A DNA stretch of 64,000 bases from Pleurocapsa sp. FMAR1 (GCF_963665995.1 NZ_OY762512.1:4278001-4342000); one strand, 5' to 3'. Positions 1-11,358 are shown, numbered from the stretch's first letter. A program made the numbers and translations. The notes: generated by a model from the letters alone, not told the origin.

Positions 1-1
1 T

Positions 2-487
2 AACAACAGCAGCGATATAGATTACCACCAGCAAGTAGTCAAATTTAAAAAGCCAGTTATCATTCCTTACCAAAAATCGACCAAAACAGGAATTGCCTAT
101 ATGTATATGGCAGCTCCTTCTTTTGATGAAAGAGGAAAACTGTTATTTGTCACTCAAACTCGAATCAGATTTGATAAGGTGCAAAAAAAAATCTCTGCTG
201 ATTTAAATGATTTAAGTTTGATTGTTGGTGATTCAGGTCAATCTCTTGGTTTTTTCCTCGTCAACGGAATTGGACGAATTATTGCTACTAAAAATATAGA
301 AAACTTGAACCCGTATATCGATCGTTCTTTCTTTTTCTCTCGTATTCGGCGACAAAACAACTCATCATCTGTAGACTTAGAAACAATAGGTGGCTCATCT
401 TATCTTGTGGCGTATGCACCAATTATAGAAACAAGAGGACTACCAGAATTGGGCTGGAGCTTAATTTTCACAGCTAAAGTAGATTAA
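2..487 (+). CDS. Cache-type extracellular sensor domain protein, 5' end outside window
   Basis: The frame is open from base 2, so the start lies upstream of the window; about 161 residues are visible. The pattern (a mixed alpha/beta stretch with a central GFFLVNGIGRIIATKN-like strand and a closing LGWSLIF segment) fits the membrane-distal end of a double-Cache ligand-binding domain from a receptor kinase, phosphatase or chemoreceptor. In such proteins this segment is normally followed by a second transmembrane helix and a signalling domain; here a TAA stops the frame immediately after the Cache fold, 15 bases before a MITE-like element. The protein may therefore be a truncated receptor. Family assignment is from fold pattern only; no catalytic residues are visible. 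Confidence 0.5.
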   Translation, partial: NNSSDIDYHQQVVKFKKPVIIPYQKSTKTGIAYMYMAAPSFDERGKLLFVTQTRIRFDKVQKKISADLNDLSLIVGDSGQSLGFFLVNGIGRIIATKNIENLNPYIDRSFFFSRIRRQNNSSSVDLETIGGSSYLVAYAPIIETRGLPELGWSLIFTAKVD

Positions 488-501
488 ATTTTATTTTAGC
501 T

Positions 502-662
502 GGGCGTGTCATCATTTGGGGGGAAAGATGCTTTTGAGAATATTTTAGCGAGATACAAGGAGAAAAATGTTCTGCATAGCAGGGCTACGGAGGTTATTTT
601 TCGACGCAGTAGGTCGTTAAAATAGCGAAAAAAGTACTTTTTTTCTAATTGATGACACGCCC
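502..662. mobile_element. MITE-like element with 13-bp terminal inverted repeats
   Basis: The sequence begins with GGGCGTGTCATCA (502-514) and ends with its exact reverse complement (650-662), enclosing 161 bp with no usable reading frame. Perfect termini, small size and position between genes fit a miniature inverted-repeat element mobilised by a transposase elsewhere. No clear target duplication is visible at the flanks, so the mechanism is open. Confidence 0.7.
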
Positions 663-887
663 TGATAGCAATGGAAAAAGATTACCGAAACTTTTGACAA
701 GCAGTCCATGTTTAATCTAGCGTCTAAAAATTTCCATTTATTTATGTTTGCTTTAAATCAAGATCTTGGCTTTCTGCCCTGCTTTCATCGATCGACTAGC
801 TTCAGCATAATGGCAAAGTTGTCTTTTATATTAGACCTCTTGCATAAATAGGGAAGGAATGAGAAAAACTACTTCCGTATTATTATC

Positions 888-2345
888 ATGAATAAAAAAA
901 ATCAAGTAATCACAATTTTCTCGATTCTTGTTATTATCTCATTGCCTATTTGGTTACTCATTCGTCCACAAATAGGCATATTTCAAAATCAAACCGATAG
1001 CAGCCAAAAGACAGCTTCCAGCGAAAATGGACAGGCAAACCAAAAACAAAGCAGTTTTAAAGCTGAAAATAGATTTAGTTCGGGGGAGAAAATTTTAATT
1101 GGTGCGGATAACAATCCTGATAAGCAGTTAGCAGCACAGATGTATGCAAAAAAAGATTTTGGTGAGGCAATAAGTAAATTTCAAAAATCTTTAGAAACTT
1201 ATCCAAACGATCCAGAGGCATTGATTTATCTGAACAATTCTATTGCCGCAATCGATCCCAATGCAATAACAATTGGTGTAAGCGTACCAATTGGTGGAAC
1301 TCTAGACGTTGCCAAGGAAATATTACGTGGAGTAGCTCAGGCACAAAACGAAATCAATTCCAAAAATGGCATCGCCAATAGTGGCAGGAACGATCTACTT
1401 CAAATCATTATTGCCAATGATGACAATGAACCTGAAGTTGCCAAGCAAATTGCTACTGAGTTTGTAGATAATACTCAAGTGGAGGCTGTGATCGGTCATA
1501 ATTCTAGTAGTGCTTCGATCGCAGCAGCACCAATATATCAACAGGGTGGCTTGGTAATGATTTCTCCTACTAGCGTTGCCACAGAATTATCTCAGGCAGG
1601 AAACTATATATTCCGAACTACACCTACTACTAGAATATTGGCACAGACTCTGGCAGAATATACGATAGAGAAGCTGCATCGACAAAAGATAGCCGTTTGT
1701 TCTGATTCAGAAGATTCTGCCAGCAGTTCGTTTAGAGAGGACTTTTCTCTGTCTGTGTTTGAGTTGGATGGAGAAATTACTGCTACTGAGTGTGATTTTG
1801 GCAGTGATAATTTTAATGCTGATGAAATTCCTGGAAAAGCGATCGCTGATGGAGCAGAAGCTCTCTTACTTATTCCTTCGGTAGACAAAATTAATCAGGC
1901 TTTGCAAGTAGCTCAATCTAATCAAAATCGCTTGACTTTATTGGGTAATCATTCAATGTACGGCTACGAAACTTTAAAGGTTGGAGGCTCTGATACCAAC
2001 GGCATGATTCTGCCTGTTGCTTGGCATCCTGATGCTACAGCCAATTCTTCGTTTAACATAGAGGCTGAGAGGCTTTGGGGTATGGCTGGAAGCTGGCGTA
2101 CCGCTACAGCCTATGACGCGACGAAAGCTCTAATTGCTGGTTTGAGTCAAATCGATGATTCTAATCGTGTGACTGCTCGACAACAATTACAGAAAGTATT
2201 GACCGATTCAGGCTTTTCCGTTCCTGGAGTTTTGGGCGATATTACTTTTCAAAGCTCAGGCGATCGCTTAGTAAAAGGAGTTTTAGTCAAGATACAACCA
2301 GGCACATCCTCTGGTGCGGGATATGATTTCAAATACATTAATTAA
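888..2345 (+). CDS. Membrane-anchored periplasmic-binding-protein-like receptor (branched-chain amino acid ABC type)
   Basis: The 485-residue protein has one N-terminal hydrophobic helix (about 7-26), a Gln/Ser-rich linker, a single TPR-like repeat (about 80-121, with FGEAISKFQKSLETYP) and then a type 1 periplasmic-binding fold (about 127-485) of the Leu/Ile/Val-binding family; the IGVSVPIGGTLDVAKEILRG start and the VIGHNSSSASIAAAPIYQQ segment are typical. Such proteins without a linked permease are common in cyanobacteria and probably act as ligand sensors rather than as transport components, since no permease or ATPase gene is adjacent. ATG at 888 is chosen because it precedes the membrane helix directly. 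Ligand is unknown. Confidence 0.75.
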   Translation: MNKKNQVITIFSILVIISLPIWLLIRPQIGIFQNQTDSSQKTASSENGQANQKQSSFKAENRFSSGEKILIGADNNPDKQLAAQMYAKKDFGEAISKFQKSLETYPNDPEALIYLNNSIAAIDPNAITIGVSVPIGGTLDVAKEILRGVAQAQNEINSKNGIANSGRNDLLQIIIANDDNEPEVAKQIATEFVDNTQVEAVIGHNSSSASIAAAPIYQQGGLVMISPTSVATELSQAGNYIFRTTPTTRILAQTLAEYTIEKLHRQKIAVCSDSEDSASSSFREDFSLSVFELDGEITATECDFGSDNFNADEIPGKAIADGAEALLLIPSVDKINQALQVAQSNQNRLTLLGNHSMYGYETLKVGGSDTNGMILPVAWHPDATANSSFNIEAERLWGMAGSWRTATAYDATKALIAGLSQIDDSNRVTARQQLQKVLTDSGFSVPGVLGDITFQSSGDRLVKGVLVKIQPGTSSGAGYDFKYIN

Positions 2346-2382
2346 TATCTCTCAACCCAGTAACAAAACCGAAAAAGCAAAA

Positions 2383-3396
2383 TCAGAAAACTTTCAGCCA
2401 CCCAAAGAGAACTATCGGTAAAAATAGGGTACTCAATAAAATACCGCTAGCAGCCACATTCCGATTTAAATTATAGGCTTCTGCCAAAATAACGCTAGCA
2501 AATGCCGTAGGCATACCAGACATCAAAACTAATACTAAACGACCATCACCCTCAAAACCAAAAAAAGTTAATGCCAATCCAGTTATACCTGGCAAAACCA
2601 GCATTTTAATTAGCGTGGAAAAAACTCCCGTTTTCAAATTCTGCCATTGTTGGGACATACCCAACTGCATTCCAATTAAGATAAAAGCTCCAGGTAAGAC
2701 GATCGTAGTTCCTAGGGAAATTCCTGTTTCAACCAAGTTAGTCAGAGTTAAGCCTTGGCTGAGATAGCCAAAGACAAAAGCCCATAGAGAAGGTAAAAGT
2801 ACTATACTGCTCAATTGATTCAACCAGTTGCTTTGTTCTTTTAAGCAGCTATATCGATCTGCTACTAATACACCCAATCCATAGCTTCCTAAAACATTAT
2901 GAGCAATTCCATATAAGACAATCCAACTCCAATAGCTTTGATCTACAAAATGTGGCACTAAAGCTAAACCAATGAAGCCTGTGTTACCCAAAATTGAGGT
3001 GATAATAAAACTTCCTCTTCCAGCATTGGTAAAAGGTAAGAAGTCTAGGCTAATTGCGCTATTAGAAGATGGAAAATATCTAGCTTCGATAGAATTTTGT
3101 GGATTATTTGACATAACCGACATATGGTAGCTATTGATATATCTTTTTTTGTGTATATGAAGAATCAGTAAGGTTAATGCCAAACCTAACAACAGAACGG
3201 TTACGGTAACAGTAATTGGCAGCCAAACGATCTTTTCAAAATTAGATTTTCGAGCTAGAGCAAAAATCTGTAATGGTACGCCAAGCCAATATAAAGTTTT
3301 TCCCAGAAGTTTTGGTACTCGATCGCCAACAATTTTCTTTCGGTAGATTAGGATTCCCAGAATAACCCACAATATGCTTTGTAATACAGTTACCAC
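2383..3396 (-). CDS. AEC (auxin efflux carrier) family permease
   Basis: This 337-residue, strongly hydrophobic protein with about ten membrane segments matches the AEC family of secondary transporters: a first helix followed by a conserved LGVPLQIFALAR region, a central cytoplasmic loop (about 90-115), and a C-terminal half with LPGITGLAL, SGMPTAFASVILAEAYN and a closing helix. Family members export or exchange carboxylates or similar small molecules; the substrate cannot be read from sequence. It is convergent with the binding-protein gene, with 37 bases between stops, and stands alone as a transcription unit. Confidence 0.8.
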   Translation of the reverse strand: MVTVLQSILWVILGILIYRKKIVGDRVPKLLGKTLYWLGVPLQIFALARKSNFEKIVWLPITVTVTVLLLGLALTLLILHIHKKRYINSYHMSVMSNNPQNSIEARYFPSSNSAISLDFLPFTNAGRGSFIITSILGNTGFIGLALVPHFVDQSYWSWIVLYGIAHNVLGSYGLGVLVADRYSCLKEQSNWLNQLSSIVLLPSLWAFVFGYLSQGLTLTNLVETGISLGTTIVLPGAFILIGMQLGMSQQWQNLKTGVFSTLIKMLVLPGITGLALTFFGFEGDGRLVLVLMSGMPTAFASVILAEAYNLNRNVAASGILLSTLFLPIVLFGWLKVF

Positions 3397-3552
3397 TTTT
3401 TCCCCGTAAAACTACATAGTCATCATCAAGTTAGTTTAACGAGTTCAGAGCAGAAAAAGGCAAAAAAATAAGCTGAAATTACCAATAAATTAGTAAATAT
3501 TAAACTAGTAGCGATCGCCTGAATTTTTAATAAAATAATTAATCACTTCTAC

Positions 3553-3837
3553 TTATCTTCTTCCTGAGATTGAGCGATTGATTAAACCTAAAATGCCTGC
3601 AAATATTATCGAACCGATAATTGACCAAACAATCGGAAAAGCTTGACCGCCAACGTCAACGGCAAACAGTATAGGCAAACTTAATTCTCTAGCTAGCCAA
3701 ACTCCTAAATAAGCTCCAATAATGCCGACAAAAATTGAAGCAAGACAACCCCCTGCTGAATAACCAACTAGTGATTGCCCAATTGAGCCACAGATCGCAG
3801 CAACAAGCAATAAAATCAAAACTTCTGTTAATGTCAT
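3553..3837 (-). CDS. GlsB/YeaQ/YmgE family small membrane protein
   Basis: A 94-residue protein with three hydrophobic helices and the family's GxIGAYLG and IIGSIIFAGILGL glycine-rich helices. The family is called transglycosylase-associated but has no proven enzymatic role; many members are induced by stress. It has no obvious operon partner: the neighbours on both sides are separated by more than 130 bases. Confidence 0.8.
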   Translation of the reverse strand: MTLTEVLILLLVAAICGSIGQSLVGYSAGGCLASIFVGIIGAYLGVWLARELSLPILFAVDVGGQAFPIVWSIIGSIIFAGILGLINRSISGRR

Positions 3838-3986
3838 TGATAAATTGAGCCTCTTGACCTATGTTAATTTCTTTATACTACTTAAAATTTGTAGTTTAGT
3901 AATAATCATGACGTGATTATGCTCTACGTCTTAACAGCGCGATCTGCGATCGCAGTTGATTTAAAAAAGATTTGTATTTACTAAAA

Positions 3987-4307
3987 ATGCTTCTTAATCT
4001 GAAAACTATTTTCTTGATTGTTCTTGCCTTAATCATTAGTTGCGACACATCGTTTAGCAAAGCATCCGCAGATAGGTCAGTTGAAGCTGCTCGAACTATA
4101 GTGTATGAATGTGATGAATATAAGTTTAGTACGCACACGAGTCCTGGCAAGGTGACACTGTATTTACCAGAGCTTACCGTTGTTTTAGACCAAATACGCG
4201 CAGCTTCTGGCGCAAAATATCAAAATAAAGATGTTCTATTTTGGAATAAAGACGACAGCGCATTGCTTAAGGTCAAAGACAAGACCTGGAATAGCTGCCA
4301 TAGTTAG
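3987..4307 (+). CDS. MliC-like (C-type lysozyme inhibitor family) lipoprotein
   Basis: The 106-residue protein starts at the ATG at 3987; the upstream in-frame TTG is less likely. It has a signal sequence ending in LALIISC, a plausible lipobox with the cysteine around residue 18. The mature part shows the MliC pattern: an early YEC cysteine, a conserved ASGAKYQNKDVLFWNKDDSALL segment and a C-terminal cysteine expected to pair with the first. The family inhibits C-type lysozyme at the cell envelope; in a cyanobacterium its role is more likely general envelope protection. The gene stands alone. Confidence 0.7.
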   Translation: MLLNLKTIFLIVLALIISCDTSFSKASADRSVEAARTIVYECDEYKFSTHTSPGKVTLYLPELTVVLDQIRAASGAKYQNKDVLFWNKDDSALLKVKDKTWNSCHS

Positions 4308-4486
4308 ATCTTTAAAGGCGATCGCTTTTGTAAGCTGCAAATCGTCAAATGTAACGCACAGAGTCAATTTTGATAGCTGAGAGTGCCAAGGTTTAGAGGA
4401 TTTTTGGGTATTTATTTAGAGTCAGGCTATAACAGAGACGTTAAACCATCTTAGCAATTGCTCATATTAATAGGAAATAAATAATA

Positions 4487-4708
4487 ATGAACGATCTTTA
4501 CTCGATAGTTATTCAGTGGTCTGAAAAAGATAACTGCTTTGTAGCAACTCTGCCTGAATGGGAAAATCGCCATGCTCAAGGAGAATCTTACGAGCAGGCT
4601 TTAGAAAATGCTCAAGAAGCTTTGCAGTTTTTAGTAGAGTTATCAAAATCCCAGGGAGAATCATTACCTGAGCCACAAAATTTTCAAGTAACCCCTGTAA
4701 GTAAATGA
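4487..4708 (+). CDS. HicB-family antitoxin-like protein, orphan
   Basis: The 73-residue product has the partial RNase-H-like HicB fold: a YSIVIQWSEKDNCFVATLPEW strand-turn-strand opening, the ESYEQALENAQEALQFLVE helix and a short tail. HicB proteins usually neutralise the HicA mRNA interferase encoded beside them, but no HicA-like frame is present on either side, and the protein lacks an added DNA-binding domain. It is thus a solitary HicB, a class common in cyanobacteria with unproven function. Confidence 0.75.
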   Translation: MNDLYSIVIQWSEKDNCFVATLPEWENRHAQGESYEQALENAQEALQFLVELSKSQGESLPEPQNFQVTPVSK

Positions 4709-4728
4709 TACTTTTGAACTCTATTGTT

Positions 4729-5913
4729 TTAATTTTCTACTAGGCGAAACAAAAATAACTGACTAATTTGTTGATCATTAAAATTATCATCACTGATCAA
4801 AAGTAAACTTTGACTACCATCAGGTAAACGAGGTCCAATAGTCATTCCTTCTAAGTTATCTAGCTCAATTTCTAAGTCTTCTAAATTAAACAATAGTTGC
4901 TTTTTTAAAGGTCTTGTTTGAGCTATATTACCTCTAAGACTGGCTATATTAGTCGTATCAGTGGCATCGCCGACTACTACCTGAAATATTTTTGCCCCAG
5001 CCCCAGTAAAGCCAAAGGTTCTTTCTAAACTGAAAAAATAGCCTTCGGTTTGTAGTGCTATTAGTTCTGTCAGCCCATTGGAAATAACTTCTGTTGGTGC
5101 GGGTTCAAGTAGATATAAATGTTCAGCCACCAAAACTGGATTGCCAATAGGATTGATGACATAGTGTAAAAAGCGAATTCTTGCCTGTTCTTCTTTTGCA
5201 AAAGATTTGTCTTGTAATAGGGCTGATTCTGTGGCGGTAAATAAACGAAAAGGATCTTGAGGTAAACCAACACTATTAATTGTCAAAGATTCAAATGCCA
5301 GATTCTCTTGTATTCCTTGAGGCTGTTCTGGTTCTTTTCCTGTCAAATAACGTTGTGGTATACGGACATTTGATATTTTTTTGCCCGTGTCTAAGGCAAA
5401 TTCAGCAATAAAAGGCTCAATATTTTCAGTCGGATTGCCTTCACTGGAAATAAATACTGTATTTCTGGGAGAAAGAGCTAATCCTTCTGGATCGATACTA
5501 CCTGCTTGATAGTTGCCCTGTTCATCTTGGAGAAAAGTAACATTTTCGGGCTGAAAACTAGCTATTTTAATCCCATCATTTGTCTGTTCAACCTTAAGCC
5601 TAAAGGTATAAAAACGGGCAGGGGCAAGTTGACTGCGATCGTCTGATAATACATAAAATTTATCCTGTTGACGCTCATAATTAATCGCCGATAGTCCACC
5701 AATCTTTGTCTCCTTGAATGTTGCTTTGGGTATTTGATAGTAATCGACAAATTCTAGGGAAAACTTACGAAACATCCTCTCGGTGGCACTTACTCTCTGG
5801 GGCAAACTACAGCTTGTCAGAGTAAAGAGGATATATACAGAGATAAGTAAATATTTGCTCGAAAATCTTTTAATGCGATCGCTAACAGTTCTTTCCTGGT
5901 CACTAACACTCAC
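4729..5913 (-). CDS. Esterase-like phytase-family lipoprotein
   Basis: The 394-residue protein starts with GTG at 5913, giving a basic N-terminus and a hydrophobic helix ending in FTLTSC, a good lipobox (cysteine near residue 35). The rest matches the beta-propeller family called esterase-like activity of phytase: an early GGLSAINYERQQDKFYVLSDD motif, a DPEGLAL motif near residue 140 and a closing LEGMTIGPRLPDG-LLLISDDN segment. These acidic loops bind calcium in related propellers. The family acts on phosphate esters outside the cytoplasm, though activity is rarely proven. It is transcribed away from acnB. Confidence 0.78.
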   Translation of the reverse strand: MSVSDQERTVSDRIKRFSSKYLLISVYILFTLTSCSLPQRVSATERMFRKFSLEFVDYYQIPKATFKETKIGGLSAINYERQQDKFYVLSDDRSQLAPARFYTFRLKVEQTNDGIKIASFQPENVTFLQDEQGNYQAGSIDPEGLALSPRNTVFISSEGNPTENIEPFIAEFALDTGKKISNVRIPQRYLTGKEPEQPQGIQENLAFESLTINSVGLPQDPFRLFTATESALLQDKSFAKEEQARIRFLHYVINPIGNPVLVAEHLYLLEPAPTEVISNGLTELIALQTEGYFFSLERTFGFTGAGAKIFQVVVGDATDTTNIASLRGNIAQTRPLKKQLLFNLEDLEIELDNLEGMTIGPRLPDGSQSLLLISDDNFNDQQISQLFLFRLVEN

Positions 5914-6110
5914 ACTTTCACCTCATTAAGTAGCTTGTAAAATAATAATCTAGTTGCTTAAAAAAAGAGCGTGCAGTTAGTTCTGTAAAATCAATACAAT
6001 AAATATAAATGTATTAATTTAAAAGTTCTCCCTATGAACAAAAGAATGAGGGAGATCGATGAGACAATAAATATTCTGCAATAAATCTACATATAGAAGA
6101 GGAGTACTAG

Positions 6111-8708
6111 ATGTTAGAAGCATATAGAAAACACGCAGCCCAAAGAGCAGCCTTGGGCATTCCCGCATTACCTTTGACGGCTGGGCAAACTTCAGAATTG
6201 TGTGAATTACTCAAAAATCCTCCTGAATCAGAAAAAGAAGAACTGCTGGCATTGTTAAGGGAGAGAGTTCCCCCTGGTGTGGATGATGCAGCTTATGTGA
6301 AAGCTGGGTTTTTGACTGGTGTGGCTAAGGATGAAATTAAATGTCCCGTAATTTCGGCTACTGATGCAGTGCATTTGCTGGGGACGATGATTGGTGGCTA
6401 TAACGTTCAGTCTTTGGTAGATTTATTAAAGTCTGATGATAGTGCGATCGCAACGGGCGCAACCAAGGCATTAAGCAAGACGCTATTAGTGTTTGATGCC
6501 TTTAACGATGTTTTAGAATTATCAGAAAGTAATGATTATGCCAAGCAGGTAATTGATTCCTGGGCAAACGCCGAGTGGTTTACTAATCGTCCAGAATTAG
6601 CCGAAGAGATTACCGTTACGGTCTTTAAAGTACCAGGAGAAACCAACACCGACGATTTATCTCCCGCACCCCACGCCACAACTCGTCCCGATATTCCCCT
6701 TCATGCTTTGGTAATGTTAGAGTCCAAGATGCCAGACGGGTTAGAAACTATTGCCAAGTTAAAAGAAAAAGGTCATCCTGTTGCTTATGTAGGTGATGTA
6801 GTTGGGACTGGTTCTTCTCGAAAATCAGCGATTAACTCTGTTTTATGGCATATTGGCGATGAAATTCCTTTTGTTCCCAACAAAAAAGCTGGTGGATACA
6901 TCTTGGGAGATAAAATTGCACCCATCTTCTTTAATACCGCCGAAGACTCTGGGGCATTACCAATCGAGTGTGATGTTGCCCAGATGAATACAGGTGATGT
7001 AATAACTATTTATCCTTACAAAGGTGAAATTAAAAACGAATCTGACAAAGTTATTTCCAGCTTTAGCCTTAAACCCGACACTATTACAGATGAAGTCCGC
7101 GCAGGGGGACGAATTCCCTTACTCATTGGTCGGGCATTAACCGATAAAACTCGTGAAGCACTGGGCTTAGAAATTTCTACGGTATTTACTCGCCCATCTA
7201 TGCCAAAAGATACAGGTAAAGGATTTACCTTGGCACAAAAAATGGTGGGTAAAGCCTGTAGTTTAGCAGGAGTTCGCCCTGGGACATCTTGCGAACCCAT
7301 GATGACTACTGTTGGTTCTCAAGACACTACTGGACCAATGACAAGAGATGAATTAAAGGAATTAGCCTGTCTTGGTTTTAATGCGGATTTAACTCTACAA
7401 ACCTTTTGCCATACCGCAGCTTATCCCAAGCCTGTAGACATCGAAACTCATAAAGATTTGCCTGATTTCTTCTCTACCCGTGGTGGGGTAGCCTTGCGCC
7501 CAGGAGATGGTATTATTCACTCCTGGTTAAACAGAATGCTATTACCCGACACCGTTGGTACTGGTGGTGACTCTCATACTCGTTTTCCTCTGGGTATCTC
7601 TTTTCCTGCGGGTTCTGGTTTGGTTGCTTTTGCCTCTGCCTTGGGTGTGATGCCTTTGGATATGCCTGAATCTGTTTTAGTTCGCTTTACTGGAGAATTG
7701 CAGCCAGGCATAACGCTCAGAGATATAGTTAATGCTATTCCTTGGGTCGCTATTCAACAGGGAAAACTTACTGTTTCCAAAGAGAACAAGCAGAATGTTT
7801 TCAACGGCAGAGTTATGGAAATGGAAGGCTTACCCGATCTTAAAGTAGAACAGGCTTTTGAACTTACTGATGCCACTGCTGAACGTTCTTGTTCTGGTAG
7901 CACTATCAAACTTAGCGAAGATACTGTAGCCGAATACTTGCGTTCTAACGTGGCGTTGCTCAAAAATATGGTTGCCCGTGGTTATAACGATGCTCGTACT
8001 CTGATGCGTCGCGTAGCCAAGATGGAACAGTGGTTAGCCAAACCTGAGTTAATGTCGGCTGACAAAGATGCAGAATATGCAGACACGATTGAAATCAACC
8101 TTAATGAAATAAAAGAACCCATTGTCGCTGCACCCAACGATCCTGACAACGTTAAATTGATGTCAGAATGTGCAGGAGACAAAGTAGACGAGGTGTTTAT
8201 TGGTTCTTGCATGACTAACATTGGACACTACCGCGCTGCTGCCAAAATCTTAGAAGGTGCAGGAGTAGTCAAAGGACGCTTATGGGTTTGTCCTCCCACT
8301 CGCATGGATGAAAAACAACTCCGTGAAGAAGGAGTATATGGCGTGTTCGCTGCTGCTGGCGCACGTACCGAAATGCCTGGCTGTTCTCTTTGTATGGGTA
8401 ATCAAGCCCGCGTCGAAGATAATGCTACTGTCTTCTCTACCTCCACCCGTAACTTCAATAACCGTATGGGCAAAGGCGCACAGGTTTACTTAGGTTCAGC
8501 CGAATTAGCTGCTGTCTGTGCTTTGTTGGGTAAAATTCCTACAGTAGAAGAATACATGGCAGTTGTAAAAGAAAAAATTGCTCCCTTTGAAAGCGATTTG
8601 TATCGTTATCTTAACTTCGATCAAATTAATAACTTTGAAGATGAAGGTAGAGTAATTTCAATTGAAGATATGCCTAAGATTGAGGATATTTTAGGAATGC
8701 CTGTTTAA
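6111..8708 (+). CDS. acnB: Aconitate hydratase B (bifunctional aconitase/2-methylisocitrate dehydratase)
   Basis: The 865-residue length and domain order match AcnB: an N-terminal HEAT-like domain (1-160), the swivel domain placed early (about 165-380, with [16 protein letters not shown]), then the catalytic domains. The three [4Fe-4S] ligands are visible, one in [12 protein letters not shown] and two in PGCSLCMGN. It isomerises citrate to isocitrate through cis-aconitate in the TCA branch that feeds 2-oxoglutarate for nitrogen assimilation. A purine-rich ribosome-binding site (GAGGAG, about 6099-6104) supports ATG 6111. The likely downstream terminator has been split by the cassette described at 8722-9319. 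Confidence 0.97.
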   Translation: MLEAYRKHAAQRAALGIPALPLTAGQTSELCELLKNPPESEKEELLALLRERVPPGVDDAAYVKAGFLTGVAKDEIKCPVISATDAVHLLGTMIGGYNVQSLVDLLKSDDSAIATGATKALSKTLLVFDAFNDVLELSESNDYAKQVIDSWANAEWFTNRPELAEEITVTVFKVPGETNTDDLSPAPHATTRPDIPLHALVMLESKMPDGLETIAKLKEKGHPVAYVGDVVGTGSSRKSAINSVLWHIGDEIPFVPNKKAGGYILGDKIAPIFFNTAEDSGALPIECDVAQMNTGDVITIYPYKGEIKNESDKVISSFSLKPDTITDEVRAGGRIPLLIGRALTDKTREALGLEISTVFTRPSMPKDTGKGFTLAQKMVGKACSLAGVRPGTSCEPMMTTVGSQDTTGPMTRDELKELACLGFNADLTLQTFCHTAAYPKPVDIETHKDLPDFFSTRGGVALRPGDGIIHSWLNRMLLPDTVGTGGDSHTRFPLGISFPAGSGLVAFASALGVMPLDMPESVLVRFTGELQPGITLRDIVNAIPWVAIQQGKLTVSKENKQNVFNGRVMEMEGLPDLKVEQAFELTDATAERSCSGSTIKLSEDTVAEYLRSNVALLKNMVARGYNDARTLMRRVAKMEQWLAKPELMSADKDAEYADTIEINLNEIKEPIVAAPNDPDNVKLMSECAGDKVDEVFIGSCMTNIGHYRAAAKILEGAGVVKGRLWVCPPTRMDEKQLREEGVYGVFAAAGARTEMPGCSLCMGNQARVEDNATVFSTSTRNFNNRMGKGAQVYLGSAELAAVCALLGKIPTVEEYMAVVKEKIAPFESDLYRYLNFDQINNFEDEGRVISIEDMPKIEDILGMPV

Positions 8709-8817
8709 CCTCTTTGGGCCCCTCTCCTAATAGTAGGGCTGTTTCATTCTTGTTAAATAAAGAGAAATAGGGAGTTAGGGAAATAGGGGATTGGGGAAAA
8801 GAGAAAATACTAATAAT

Positions 8818-9234
8818 TTAGTTCTTCTTTAATAACCATTTATCAGCACTATTCGTCATAACGACAATTAATCCTAAAATCTGATTATATTGGCTATAAA
8901 GTTCTCTTCCCTTATCTAAATCCAAGTATTGGCATTTAACCGCAAACTTCAGCCAGACTTGAGTTTCGGCTGCTTCAGCTTCGGCATCATTGAGTTTAGA
9001 TAGAAAAGAACCTTTATAGCGTCTCCTACATGCGGGCAAGCCCTTTGTCCATGCTTCGGCTAAATTGGCACATACTGAACGAGAAGAACGTCGAATTTGA
9101 TCGATTAGAGAATATTTCTCCCCTTTGGGGAAATTTTTAGATAGCTTAAATATTTCCATAGCAGCATCGAAAGCAATTTTATAGACTTCTAAATCTTCAT
9201 GATTACTAATGAATCTTGGTTTATTTTGCTGCAT
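8818..9234 (-). CDS. Four-helix-bundle (S23/IVS-protein, Avd-like) family protein
   Basis: The 138-residue protein has the family's four amphipathic helices and signature stretches: LEVYKIAFDAAMEIF in helix 1, YSLIDQIRRSSRSVCANLAEAW in helix 2 and SKLNDAEAEAAETQVWL in helix 3. Relatives are encoded in intervening sequences of 23S rRNA genes and, as Avd, beside diversity-generating retroelements; they form pentamers that bind nucleic acid. Residues around 68-75 (TKGLPAC) interrupt the usual AEAWRKRRY segment and derive from an inserted dispersed repeat (9027-9049), so the product carries a short loop in or after helix 2. The gene fills a cassette with inverted-repeat ends. Confidence 0.85.
   Translation of the reverse strand: MQQNKPRFISNHEDLEVYKIAFDAAMEIFKLSKNFPKGEKYSLIDQIRRSSRSVCANLAEAWTKGLPACRRRYKGSFLSKLNDAEAEAAETQVWLKFAVKCQYLDLDKGRELYSQYNQILGLIVVMTNSADKWLLKKN
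9027..9049. repeat. Dispersed repeat inserted in frame in the four-helix-bundle gene
   Basis: The 23 bases TACATGCGGGCAAGCCCTTT plus GTC occur identically at 51952-51974 in the IS630-type transposase. GGGCAAGCCC is palindromic. In both places the reading frame stays open and gives the residues TKGLPAC. Confidence 0.8.
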
Positions 9235-9376
9235 TTTTATTTCCCTATTCCCCTATCTCCCCAATTCCCCATTATTTTAGAATAATTCTGAGAATGAAAC
9301 AGCCCTACTCTCCTAATAGGGAGGGGTAATTTTTGCTCGACATAAAACTAAATATTCCTATTTATAGACATAAAAA

Positions 9377-9415
9377 ATATAAGTCGAAGGGGTAATTATC
9401 ACCCTTGACTTATAT
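9377..9415. terminator. Long stem-loop between acnB and groEL
   Basis: ATATAAGTC (9377-9385) and AAGGG pair with CCCTT and GACTTATAT (9407-9415), giving about 14 base pairs with one bulge around a ten-base loop. It lies downstream of acnB and about 160 bases before groEL. It may be a transcription terminator or an RNA-stabilising hairpin; there is only a weak T tract after it. Confidence 0.45.
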
Positions 9416-9502
9416 TTAATTTCGCCTAGCTGCTTATCTAGAAGTAACTGATTAATGTTTCGGTAATCACTACAAGACTATCTAATTCAAAAATTTAGAT
9501 AA

Positions 9503-9535
9503 TATAATCTGGCACTCGTCCTCGATGAGTGCTAA
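9503..9535 (+). promoter_or_regulatory. groEL promoter -10 and CIRCE operator
   Basis: A TATAAT box (9503-9508) is followed at once by CTGGCACTC (9509-9517), a nine-base spacer and GAGTGCTAA (9527-9535). This is the CIRCE inverted repeat bound by HrcA, with a perfect right arm and seven of nine matches in the left arm. It predicts HrcA repression relieved by heat. Confidence 0.85.
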
Positions 9536-9572
9536 ATTTGCAAATGAAATATGTAGCGGAATTAACGAATAA

Positions 9573-11261
<1,689 letters not shown>

Positions 11262-11323
11262 CCCTTGCTAGTTAAGCATCATTTTCTAGATCGTGATGCA
11301 CCCAATAAAATAATTTGAAACTT

Positions 11324-11358
11324 AGAGGCAAATCTTTGATTAGGTTGCCTCTTTTTTT
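11324..11358 (+). terminator. Rho-independent terminator of groEL
   Basis: AGAGGCAA pairs with TTGCCTCT (11345-11352) around a short loop and is followed by a run of T residues. Confidence 0.85.

Larger units (their letters stand above)
8722..9319. mobile_element. Cassette carrying a four-helix-bundle gene, with 19-bp inverted repeats and 12-bp direct repeats
   Basis: A 19-bp sequence at 8732-8750 (AGTAGGGCTGTTTCATTCT) is repeated in perfect inverted orientation at 9291-9309. Outside and slightly overlapping these ends, a 12-bp direct repeat CTCTCCTAATAG occurs at 8722-8733 and 9308-9319, as expected of a target-site duplication. Removing one copy and the intervening DNA rejoins CCCCTC and GAGGGG arms into a hairpin followed by TAATTTTT, a plausible acnB terminator. 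Just inside the ends lie matching inverted AAATAGGG-rich tracts. The only gene inside is the four-helix-bundle protein; there is no transposase. Confidence 0.7.

Noticed and set aside
4310-4486. A HicA partner upstream of the orphan HicB
   Set aside because: The short frames there lack the HicA dsRBD-like pattern and its catalytic histidine.
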